From Lachnospiraceae bacterium (GTDB lineage Bacteria; Bacillota; Clostridia; Lachnospirales; Lachnospiraceae): 8,871 nucleotides of DNA. Positions 1-6,374 of the stretch are shown in pieces. The notes beneath the pieces are model-generated. The model saw only the letters and a program-made list of their open reading frames with translations. It was not told the DNA's origin and made no database searches. The stretch lies in assembly GCA_021205045.1 (NCBI GenBank), contig JAJPYH010000179.1, forward strand, positions 9,725-18,595. Direction: 5' to 3'. Position 1 is the stretch's first letter; each line of letters opens with the position of its first letter. The translations under genes and the position numbers were made by a program.

Positions 1-319
1 GCTCCAGGGCATCCGTGTAGATCACCACAATGGCCTTATTTTCCGCGGTAGTGCCCAGATCGGCGGCCCCCCGCGCGTACTGCAGCTCAAAGTTGTCCCC
101 CTCCACAATATCCGCCGCCGAATCCGGCGAAATGGTCGTCCATCCGGAATCGGGGCTCAACCAGGACATCAGTGCGTAAGCCAGACAGCTTCCGCCCACC
201 AGTATCAGTATGACCACCAGAAAAAGCCGAAGCCTTATATATTTGTCCGAAAGCTCCACCCTCTGCACCGGTTTCGGATGGGGCATATTCCTGTTATCCC
301 CCACTGTTCTGTTCGCCAA
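1..319 (-). CDS. Partial gene: membrane-anchored protein of unknown function (N-terminal 106 codons)
   Basis: I do not recognise this family. The reading frame is open from a TTG at 319-317 to the window edge, so the C-terminus is missing. The TTG is chosen because a perfect AGGAGG lies seven bases upstream. An in-frame ATG at 337 lies so far upstream that this same AGGAGG would fall inside the coding sequence, and a later in-frame ATG at 286 has a weaker site. The product has a short cytoplasmic N-terminus of about 30 residues, one hydrophobic helix at about residues 31-52 (LFLVVILILVGG core) preceded by basic residues, and then a Trp/Asp/Ser-containing region that should lie outside the cell. 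This suggests a single-pass, N-terminally anchored surface protein. It is separated from the opp operon by a terminator, so it is probably a separate transcription unit. Confidence 0.6.
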   Translation of the reverse strand, partial: MANRTVGDNRNMPHPKPVQRVELSDKYIRLRLFLVVILILVGGSCLAYALMSWLSPDSGWTTISPDSAADIVEGDNFELQYARGAADLGTTAENKAIVVIYTDALE

Positions 320-364
320 GCCGTTTCCTCCTTCCATCCTGCTTTGTCTGACAATGCTCTGTTC

Positions 365-392
365 ATCTTAGCAAAAAAGCGCCTGTACGCAA
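365..392 (-). promoter_or_regulatory. Possible weak promoter for the left-edge gene, overlapping the opp terminator
   Basis: On the minus strand TTGCGT (387-392) and TAAGAT (365-370) are separated by 16 bases. The -35 and -10 elements match the sigma-A consensus only partly (3/6 and 4/6). The candidate is placed here mainly because the gene starting at 319 follows a terminator and needs its own start of transcription within about 50 bases. The -35 half lies in the terminator loop. Read-through from the opp operon is the alternative. Confidence 0.25.
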
Positions 393-407
393 GCACATAC
401 AGGCGCT
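373..407 (-). terminator. Rho-independent terminator of the opp operon
   Basis: A perfect 10-base-pair inverted repeat (AGCGCCTGTA at 378-387 with TACAGGCGCT at 398-407) encloses a 10-base loop. In minus-strand RNA it is followed directly by six U residues (373-378). It lies about 85 bases beyond the oppF stop and before the next gene, which is where the operon transcript should end. On the plus strand the hairpin is followed by CTCTTTT, so weak bidirectional function is possible. Confidence 0.9.
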
Positions 408-490
408 CTCTTTTGTCTGTGCAGGTCTGACCTTCCGTCATCCACGGGTGTCAACACATCTCCATATCTGACAACCGACAGCACATTCAT

Positions 491-1810
491 TCAGATAATC
501 GCTATCACAATAAACAACAGCAGTATAATCAGCAGCGCCGCAATAAACCCAAAACCGCCGAGGGCTCCCTTCTTACATGCCTTGTAGTTGCGAATATAAT
601 TGAAATGCTTAAATGCAAAGGCGGCAATGATGCCCAGCACCGGCAGGAAGAAGGACAAAATGGAGTAAATAAAGCTGCCGGTATCGTGTACCGGGGGAAG
701 CGTATATTCCTCATCAATGATCTTCTTTTCCTGGGAAGCCTTCAGCTTTGTCTCATACTCCGGATCGTTGGGATCCAGAATGGTAACGGACTTTAAGGGC
801 TCGTTCTTTTCACGCAGCGCCTTGTATTCCTCAATCTCCTTTTTGTTGCCGTACACAAAGTGATTGTGTCCGATGTCCACCAGCTCCGGCTTGTCCACAC
901 TGTAATCATGGATGCTGGGATCATAGGTGTAAAGCACCTTATTCTTTTCCAGCGCCGGGTCCGGAATGGGGATGGCGGAAATCAGGGAGTGAGTGTAGGG
1001 ATGCATGGGGAAGTCAAACAGCTCCTCCGCGTCCGCCACCTCCACGATATCACCCTTGTAAATAATACCGATACGGTCGGAAATAAACCGCACGATGGAA
1101 AGGTCATGGGCAATGAACAGATAGGTCACGCCCTTCTCTCTCTGGAACTTCTTGAGCAGATTCAGCACCTGGGCGCGGATGGACACGTCCAGAGCGGAAA
1201 TGGGCTCGTCCGCCACCACCAACTCCGGCTCCATAACCATGGCCCTGGCCAGACCGATACGCTGACGCTGGCCGCCGGAAAACTCATGGGGGTACCGGGT
1301 CAGATGCTCGGGAAGCAATCCCACCTCGTTAATGATATTCTCCACCTTCCGCACACGGTCCGCCTCATTCTCATAGAGGTGGAAGTTGTAAAGGCCCTCG
1401 GAAATAATATAATCTACCGTGGCGCGCTCGTTTAAGGAAGCGGCCGGATCCTGGAATACCATCTGAATATTACGGATGACTTCCCTGTCCAGAGAATTGG
1501 GAATTTTACCGGAAATTCTGACTCCCTTATACTGAATCTCGCCTGCCGCGCAGGGGTTGACTCTGATGATGGCCCGGCCGATGGTGGTCTTGCCGGAACC
1601 GGATTCACCGATCAGGGAAAAGGTCGCTCCCTTGTAAATGTCAAAGGAGGCGTTTTTGACCGCCCTGACCGCCTTGTCGCCTTTACCAAAGGTAATGTCA
1701 ACGTTCTTTAAGGACAGCAGAATCTCTCTGCCGTTCTCGTCAATGGGTCCATGCTCGGGTAAATGTGTCACATGGGCCTCTTTTTCTTTTGCGCTATTTG
1801 TGTTTGCCAT
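491..1810 (-). CDS. oppF: Oligopeptide ABC transporter ATP-binding protein OppF (AmiF-type) with a C-terminal two-helix membrane extension
   Basis: One of the two ATPases that power peptide import; it sits on the cytoplasmic face of the OppB/OppC pore. From the ATG at 1810 the product is 439 residues. Visible motifs are Walker A GESGSGKT (68-75), Q-loop Gln120 in VFQDP, signature FSGGQRQR (177-184), Walker B with VVADEP (198-203), D-loop SALD (205-208) and H-loop His235. The oligopeptide/dipeptide C-terminal domain follows (HPYT, PIPDP, then a YDPS..DY segment as in AmiF). AmiF proteins end near residue 330; here about 110 residues continue, with a charged linker (332-375) and two hydrophobic helices at about 379-399 and 414-439. 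The ATG at 1810 is preferred over one at 1819 because AGGGGG at 1820-1825 gives nine-base spacing to the former and none to the latter. The start lies 13 bases after the oppD stop, implying co-transcription. Confidence 0.95.
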   Translation of the reverse strand: MANTNSAKEKEAHVTHLPEHGPIDENGREILLSLKNVDITFGKGDKAVRAVKNASFDIYKGATFSLIGESGSGKTTIGRAIIRVNPCAAGEIQYKGVRISGKIPNSLDREVIRNIQMVFQDPAASLNERATVDYIISEGLYNFHLYENEADRVRKVENIINEVGLLPEHLTRYPHEFSGGQRQRIGLARAMVMEPELVVADEPISALDVSIRAQVLNLLKKFQREKGVTYLFIAHDLSIVRFISDRIGIIYKGDIVEVADAEELFDFPMHPYTHSLISAIPIPDPALEKNKVLYTYDPSIHDYSVDKPELVDIGHNHFVYGNKKEIEEYKALREKNEPLKSVTILDPNDPEYETKLKASQEKKIIDEEYTLPPVHDTGSFIYSILSFFLPVLGIIAAFAFKHFNYIRNYKACKKGALGGFGFIAALLIILLLFIVIAII

Positions 1811-1823
1811 GTTCCGCATCCCC

Positions 1824-3572
1824 CTATATATTAAATGCTTTCATCAGTTTCGTGTGAATATCCTGAATGCCCTCAGGCTTCTCAATCTTGGGCGCGTACT
1901 CATCCAGCAGCCAGGTCTTGGCATAATGGGTGTCCGTCACCTGAAACATGGGAGGCTCCTCCAGGGTGTCGATCTTGAGGCAGTACGGATTTCTCGGAGC
2001 AAAGGCGTCGCCCTGAATGGCATTGTACAGAGACGGCGGCGTGCCTGTGATGGAGTAAAGCTCCGTATTGCGCTGCGCCAGCTGCGGCAGGGAGGACAAA
2101 AGCGCCCAGGTGTAGGGATGGCGGGGATCATAGAAGACCTCCTCCACCGTACCTAACTCCACAATCTGTCCGGCGTACAGCACGGCCACGCGGTCAGCGA
2201 TATTGGCCACCACGCCAAGATCATGAGTAATGAACACGATGGTATAATGGAACTCCTTCTGCAGATCCTTGATCAGTTTCAGAATCTGCGCCTGAATGGT
2301 CACATCCAGAGCCGTGGTGGGCTCGTCGCAGATCAGAATCTTGGGCTGGCAGGACAGAGCGATGGCGATAACAATACGCTGTCTCATACCGCCGGAATAC
2401 TGGAACGGATAATCGTCGAAACGGGCGTCCGCATTGGGAATTCCCACCTTGGTCATCAGCTCCAGAGCCCTCTTTCTGGCCTCCGCCTCCGTCACATCCT
2501 GATGCTTCATAATGATGGAGGTGATCTGCTTGCCGATGGTGATGATGGGGTTTAAGCTGGTCATGGGATCCTGGAAAACAGTGGCGATCTTTCTGCCTCT
2601 GACCTTGGCCCAGTCCTGCGCGTACTTGACCTTCGCCAGATCCAGGATGCAGGTGCCGTGCAGCTCCTCGGCAGTTTCATCCAGGTAAGCCACCCGGAAA
2701 TTGACCTCGGAGAAGACCTGATTTCTCTGGTTCTCATCATTCAGATCGACGCCCAGCTTCATGGCCTTCTCTAAAGCTTTGCCCAGCCGCTTCATCATCT
2801 TGCTCTTCTGAGTGAAACCATAGCGGCCTACGGAAAGGTACATTTCCTTTGCCAGGATTTCATTGCGCTTCACCGTCTCCGGAGAAATGGAGCCGGCAAT
2901 TTTCTTTTCATACTGTGCTTTTAAGGCAGACATCTTCTGATCATATTCTGTATGATAGGCTGTGTCATTTTTTATTGCCTGCTTATGGGCTTTGATCTTA
3001 TCCTGCTTTTCCTTCTCCAGCTGCTTGATCTCCGCGTCATAACCCTTTAAGCGCTCCTTCGCGGCCTTGATCTTGTCCTTTTCATTCTTGGGATCATAGG
3101 TCTGCTTTTCATTGAACAGATTGGTCCTCTTAAAGGTAGCCTCATTGATCAGGGCGTCTACCTTTGCGCGCTCTTCATCACTTAAGCTGCTCTTCTGCCT
3201 TTTCTCAGACTCCAAAGCCAGGATTTCCTGATATGTGGCAGCGCCCAGCTCCAGCTTCGAAGCTTCATTGAGCTTCTCCAGCGCGGAGGCAATCATTTTC
3301 CTGGCACTGTTATCCAGAGGCACTCTGGTGTCCGCCAGCTCCGGATCGCTGAAAATAATCTGTCCCTCGTCGATAAAGCCATTGCTGTCGTTCATACCGG
3401 CAAAGGTCTTGGTAAACACGGACTTGCCGGAACCGGACTCGCCCACGATGGCGATGGACTCATCCTCGTATATATCCAGGGAAATTCCGCGGATTGCCGT
3501 CAGAATACGGCCGCGCACGTGGAATTTCACATGGAGGTCCTTAATTGATAATAATACCTTTTTCTCTTCCAT
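1824..3572 (-). CDS. oppD: Oligopeptide ABC transporter ATP-binding protein OppD (AmiE-type) with a large charged insertion
   Basis: Second ATPase of the importer. The product is 582 residues against roughly 330-360 for usual OppD/AmiE proteins. Walker A GESGSGKS is at 44-51, Q-loop Gln334 in VFQDPMTSL, signature YSGGMRQR at 392-399, Walker B with LICDEP at 413-418, D-loop TALD at 420-423 and H-loop His450. The C-terminal oligopeptide-transporter domain follows (FYDPRHPYTW, LPQL, TGTPPSL, GDAFAPRN), and the AmiE-like tail AKTWLL is kept. The excess length lies between Walker A and the Q-loop, about residues 76-300, and is rich in Lys, Glu, Ala and Gln with heptad-like stretches that suggest a helical or coiled-coil domain. 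No catalytic motif is disturbed. The ATG at 3572 is chosen for the GAGGGGG site six bases upstream; a GTG at 3587 overlapping the oppC stop is less likely. Spacing to oppC is 11 bases. Confidence 0.95.
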   Translation of the reverse strand: MEEKKVLLSIKDLHVKFHVRGRILTAIRGISLDIYEDESIAIVGESGSGKSVFTKTFAGMNDSNGFIDEGQIIFSDPELADTRVPLDNSARKMIASALEKLNEASKLELGAATYQEILALESEKRQKSSLSDEERAKVDALINEATFKRTNLFNEKQTYDPKNEKDKIKAAKERLKGYDAEIKQLEKEKQDKIKAHKQAIKNDTAYHTEYDQKMSALKAQYEKKIAGSISPETVKRNEILAKEMYLSVGRYGFTQKSKMMKRLGKALEKAMKLGVDLNDENQRNQVFSEVNFRVAYLDETAEELHGTCILDLAKVKYAQDWAKVRGRKIATVFQDPMTSLNPIITIGKQITSIIMKHQDVTEAEARKRALELMTKVGIPNADARFDDYPFQYSGGMRQRIVIAIALSCQPKILICDEPTTALDVTIQAQILKLIKDLQKEFHYTIVFITHDLGVVANIADRVAVLYAGQIVELGTVEEVFYDPRHPYTWALLSSLPQLAQRNTELYSITGTPPSLYNAIQGDAFAPRNPYCLKIDTLEEPPMFQVTDTHYAKTWLLDEYAPKIEKPEGIQDIHTKLMKAFNI

Positions 3573-3583
3573 TGGCTGCCCCC

Positions 3584-4558
3584 TCACATATGCGTTCTGG
3601 GATCGGATGCGTCACCCAGATTCTGTCCCACCACATAAAGAACGATGGAAACAATGGCGGATACCGCCACAGGGCTCCAGAACTCAAACTCCCAGCCCGG
3701 AGTGACCATGGCACCCTCAGCCTCGTAAATCAGGCGGCCCAGGGACATATCCGACAGACCCATGCCGATGTAGGCCAGGAACACCTCGTAGGAAATATAG
3801 GAAGGAATCTCCGTGGCCGCCAGAGTCACAATGACGGAGGTCATAAAGGGAAGAATATTCTTCAGGGCAATCTTGGGAGTGGAGGTACCCAGGCACTTGC
3901 TGGCCAGATTATACTCCCTGTCCCTGATGATGATGACCTGCGTCCGGATAAAGTAAGCAATACTGATCCAGCCGGTAACCGTCAGAGCAAACACCATAGT
4001 CCAGAAGCTCGGGCTGAACAGCATTACCAGCACGGAAATCAGCAGCACGTAGGGAATGTTGGCTACCACGTTGTAGACGTTCATCATGATGGCGTCCACT
4101 TTTTTGGAAAAGCCCCAGACGGCTCCCACCACCACACCGATAGAAAGGTTGATCAGGGCGCAGACAAAAGCAAGAGAAATGGAAATCTGCGCGCCATACC
4201 ATACCGCGTCAAAGGTAGAGTTGCCGGCGGCGCCTGTACCCAGAATCCAGTGGATATTGTAGCCCAGAAGCTTCATGGCAGCCAGAGGTCTCAAATGCTT
4301 GGTGGCCGCATCCAGCACATTGCCATACTTATCATACTCCACCAGAGTCGGATACAGATAGGACATGACTATGATCAGACCCAGCAGGCAAAGCATCACA
4401 ATGTTGATCTTTTTGCGGAAGAAAACGCGGAACACGGATTTCCAGTAAGAATATCTGGGTGCCGTGATCTTCTCGGATTCCAGTTCATTATGATCAATCC
4501 TGCCGAAAAGCTCCTCCGCGGGCATATCGTATTTTTCAAATAATTCTTTGTCACTCAT
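3584..4558 (-). CDS. oppC: Oligopeptide ABC transporter permease OppC (AmiD-type)
   Basis: Second permease subunit, 324 residues, close to the normal family length of about 300-310. A cytoplasmic N-terminal segment of about 50 residues (the OppC N-terminal region) leads into membrane helix 1 (about 51-70). The typical OppC motif around the first periplasmic loop is recognisable at residues 104-126 (WILGTGAAGN...WYGAQISIS), followed by further helices at about 127-150, 164-186, 189-205, 236-256 and 295-312. The EAA coupling loop that contacts an ATPase is at about 214-238 (REYNLASKCLGTSTPKIALK). The gene starts six bases after the oppB stop with only a weak ribosome binding site, which suggests translational coupling to oppB. 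No anomaly is visible. Confidence 0.95.
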   Translation of the reverse strand: MSDKELFEKYDMPAEELFGRIDHNELESEKITAPRYSYWKSVFRVFFRKKINIVMLCLLGLIIVMSYLYPTLVEYDKYGNVLDAATKHLRPLAAMKLLGYNIHWILGTGAAGNSTFDAVWYGAQISISLAFVCALINLSIGVVVGAVWGFSKKVDAIMMNVYNVVANIPYVLLISVLVMLFSPSFWTMVFALTVTGWISIAYFIRTQVIIIRDREYNLASKCLGTSTPKIALKNILPFMTSVIVTLAATEIPSYISYEVFLAYIGMGLSDMSLGRLIYEAEGAMVTPGWEFEFWSPVAVSAIVSIVLYVVGQNLGDASDPRTHM

Positions 4559-4564
4559 CCGCTT

Positions 4565-6136
4565 TTACCTGTCTTTCGTCGTAAATGAGATCCGGGGATC
4601 AACCATGGACATCAGCAGATCTCCCAGAATGATGGATGTTACCGTCAGCACAGCATAGAACAGAGTCACGCCCACGATCACGCCGTTGTCATAGGTGCCG
4701 ATGGCTGAGGTCAGCAGATTGCCTGCGCCGGGCACCACGTACACACGCTCTGTGATAATGGCTCCTGTCAACGCTCCCAGCACACTGCCCGGAATGCCGT
4801 GTACAATGGGGATAGCCGCATTCTTCATAATGTGTTTGCTGAAAATCTCCGTCTCGCTCAAACCGCCTGAACGGGCGAACTTCACATAATCCGCGTTCAT
4901 CTGGTCGATCATGTAACGCCTCATCCACTTCATCAGATTGCCGATGGAGGGCAGAGCCAGAGAGACAATAGGCAGCACGTAATACAGCTTGCTAGAGCTC
5001 TCCATGTTAAACGTGGTGGGCAGCCCGAACACCGAGCCTCCGATTGCCTTGAACATGAAAATATAAGCCAGAGACGGAACCGCGATAATAAAAATAATAT
5101 AAAGTGTGCCGATTTTGTCTAAAAGCCCGTCCTTGTATCTGGCCATCAGCACGCCCAGCGGCAGTCCCAGCACATAGGCCATGAATACAGCGATGATGCC
5201 CATGACAAAAGAGTAGCCCATCTTGGATCTGCCGAAATTGAAGGTGGATACATTGGTATAATCGTCCAGGTACCGCTCGGAGTTCACCACTGTGGCGCTC
5301 TGAGAACCGGACACATAGGTGGCGGTATGCAGGTTATCTGCACTGTTCTCGGTCAGCCCCGTCTCATAGGTCACCTCCCGCATCACATAGGAGCCCTGGG
5401 TCTGAGTCATGGTATCCCACACATCAATACCCATACTGATTGAATAAGAAACTCCCAGATTAATGGTCAGGAAATTCTGATGGATATAGGGGAACTGATC
5501 ATCAAAATACAGCAGGTATTTGTGATAGGTTCCGTTGCCGATGATGGCCGGTGAAAATTTCTCTCCTCCATAGAGGGGATCATATAAAGTGAAGGTGAGT
5601 CCTCTCTCCCCCACGTCGTCTTCTACATAATTGATGTTGTCAAACTCAAACAGATTTGAAAAATAAGTGATAATACGATTAATCAGAGGGATGTCTTTGT
5701 AGGCGAACAGAATCTGCGTGCCTCCCGTGGCCACCTTCTTGCCGCCCATAACGGCATCATAGCGCTCCACAGTATAGCCCTGAGATTCATAATACTCGGT
5801 AAACTCCGCCACATAGGCAGCTGTGATTTCTGAATCATTCTCCGCGGTTCTTCCGATAGAAACCGCCGCGGAACGGGTTCCCTCATCTATTTCGCCGTCA
5901 GCAGCCAGCTGATTAATGTAATCAGAATAGCTTACATAATCCAGATAGCCGTAAGATTCCCACTGCTGATAGCGATAAGTGATCTTCTGGTTATTTAACA
6001 GCTTGGTATAATTGGCATCGTTGGCGAAGACCTTGATCCGGTCCATCAGCGAATATACCATGACCATCACGATGACAACCACCGCCACGACCGAAAAAAT
6101 GCTGTATAAAATACGCTTTGTCAAATATTTTGCCAT
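4565..6136 (-). CDS. oppB: Oligopeptide ABC transporter permease OppB (AmiC-type, with large extracytoplasmic domain)
   Basis: First permease subunit, 523 residues. Membrane helix 1 spans about 9-30. A long soluble region of about 270 residues (31-300) follows and should face outward; it includes a stretch at about 220-250 (HKYLLYFDDQFPYIHQNF) that I recognise from streptococcal AmiC, which is itself about 500 residues long with such a loop. The conserved permease core begins near residue 307 with further helices to the end, and the EAA coupling loop lies at about 416-444 (FARSGGLSETEIFSKHIM). The length is therefore normal for the AmiC branch although it is about 200 residues above enterobacterial OppB. 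The ATG at 6136 gives MAKYLTKR; an in-frame GTG at 6175 would add 13 residues but lacks a good site. The ribosome binding site (GAGAG) is weak, consistent with less permease than binding protein. Confidence 0.95.
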   Translation of the reverse strand: MAKYLTKRILYSIFSVVAVVVIVMVMVYSLMDRIKVFANDANYTKLLNNQKITYRYQQWESYGYLDYVSYSDYINQLAADGEIDEGTRSAAVSIGRTAENDSEITAAYVAEFTEYYESQGYTVERYDAVMGGKKVATGGTQILFAYKDIPLINRIITYFSNLFEFDNINYVEDDVGERGLTFTLYDPLYGGEKFSPAIIGNGTYHKYLLYFDDQFPYIHQNFLTINLGVSYSISMGIDVWDTMTQTQGSYVMREVTYETGLTENSADNLHTATYVSGSQSATVVNSERYLDDYTNVSTFNFGRSKMGYSFVMGIIAVFMAYVLGLPLGVLMARYKDGLLDKIGTLYIIFIIAVPSLAYIFMFKAIGGSVFGLPTTFNMESSSKLYYVLPIVSLALPSIGNLMKWMRRYMIDQMNADYVKFARSGGLSETEIFSKHIMKNAAIPIVHGIPGSVLGALTGAIITERVYVVPGAGNLLTSAIGTYDNGVIVGVTLFYAVLTVTSIILGDLLMSMVDPRISFTTKDR

Positions 6137-6211
6137 AATTTTTCTCTCGCTTAATATAATGGACGCAGAGTGCACGCCATTATTAGTTTAGTGGTAACTA
6201 TTCTCAGTCAT

Positions 6212-6270
6212 TTTGAAGATACCATCAGTCCCTTACAGGTATTTCCGACGGTTCAGCCGATATCTTCAAA
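6212..6270 (-). other. Inverted repeat in the oppA-oppB gap (long stem-loop)
   Basis: A perfect 10-base inverted repeat, TTTGAAGATA (6212-6221) and TATCTTCAAA (6261-6270), encloses 39 bases that hold smaller pairings, such as ATACC (6219-6223) with GGTAT (6238-6242). No T-run follows on either strand, so it does not look like a terminator. It lies about 75 bases before oppB and may be an RNA structure that limits or processes the downstream message. The function is inferred. Confidence 0.5.
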
Positions 6271-6288
6271 CCGGCTGTGAACAATTGC

Positions 6289-6309
6289 CTTGTGTCCATA
6301 TAGCACAAG
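6289..6309 (-). other. Alternative hairpin competing with the main oppA-oppB stem-loop
   Basis: CTTGTG (6289-6294) pairs perfectly with CACAAG (6304-6309). The latter segment is also part of the longer stem at 6306-6334, so the two hairpins cannot form together. This resembles the exclusive pairing of an attenuator, but no U-run terminator follows either form. It is a sequence observation without evidence of function. Confidence 0.35.
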
Positions 6310-6334
6310 AGAGCGGCTGTTTGCCACTCTCTTG
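6306..6334 (-). other. Strong stem-loop 3' of oppA without a U-tract
   Basis: In minus-strand RNA CAAGAGAG pairs with CUCUCUUG (6327-6334 with 6306-6313). The pairing continues through a G-U pair and GGC/GCC to a five-base loop, giving about 12 base pairs. It stands 40-70 bases after the oppA stop. With no following U-run it is more likely a 3' end-protecting or processing hairpin than a terminator. Such hairpins between a binding-protein gene and its permease genes commonly raise the level of the binding protein mRNA; this role is inferred here. Confidence 0.55.
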
Positions 6335-6345
6335 CAGCTATTTTA

Positions 6346-6362
6346 CTGAGGTTTTCTCTCAG
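6346..6362 (-). other. Short hairpin just after the oppA stop codon
   Basis: CTGAG (6346-6350) pairs with CTCAG (6358-6362) around a seven-base loop, beginning 12 bases after the oppA stop. It is small and could be chance, but it adds to the structured nature of this gap. Confidence 0.3.
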
Positions 6363-6374
6363 AAGTTATTTGAT

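Noticed and set aside
235..441. Minus-strand open frame of 68 codons across the terminator
   Set aside because: It spans the operon terminator, has no good ribosome binding site and overlaps, in another frame, the left-edge gene that has an AGGAGG-supported start and a membrane helix.
860..1435. Plus-strand open frame opposite oppF
   Set aside because: It is antisense to the ATPase core with intact motifs; no ribosome binding site and no recognisable product.
3545..4543. Long plus-strand open frame (332 codons) opposite oppC
   Set aside because: It is antisense to a clear permease gene; its composition (many His, Gln, Gly) is typical of the reverse complement of coding DNA, and there is no ribosome binding site or family resemblance.
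4565..6136. OppB length of 523 residues as an anomaly
   Set aside because: Although long compared with enterobacterial OppB, the large outward loop after helix 1 is normal for AmiC-type permeases, and the loop contains AmiC-like sequence.
6150..6160. TATAAT/TATATT sequence before oppB as an internal promoter
   Set aside because: No acceptable -35 element lies at the right distance on the minus strand, and no plus-strand gene would use the plus-strand TATAAT.
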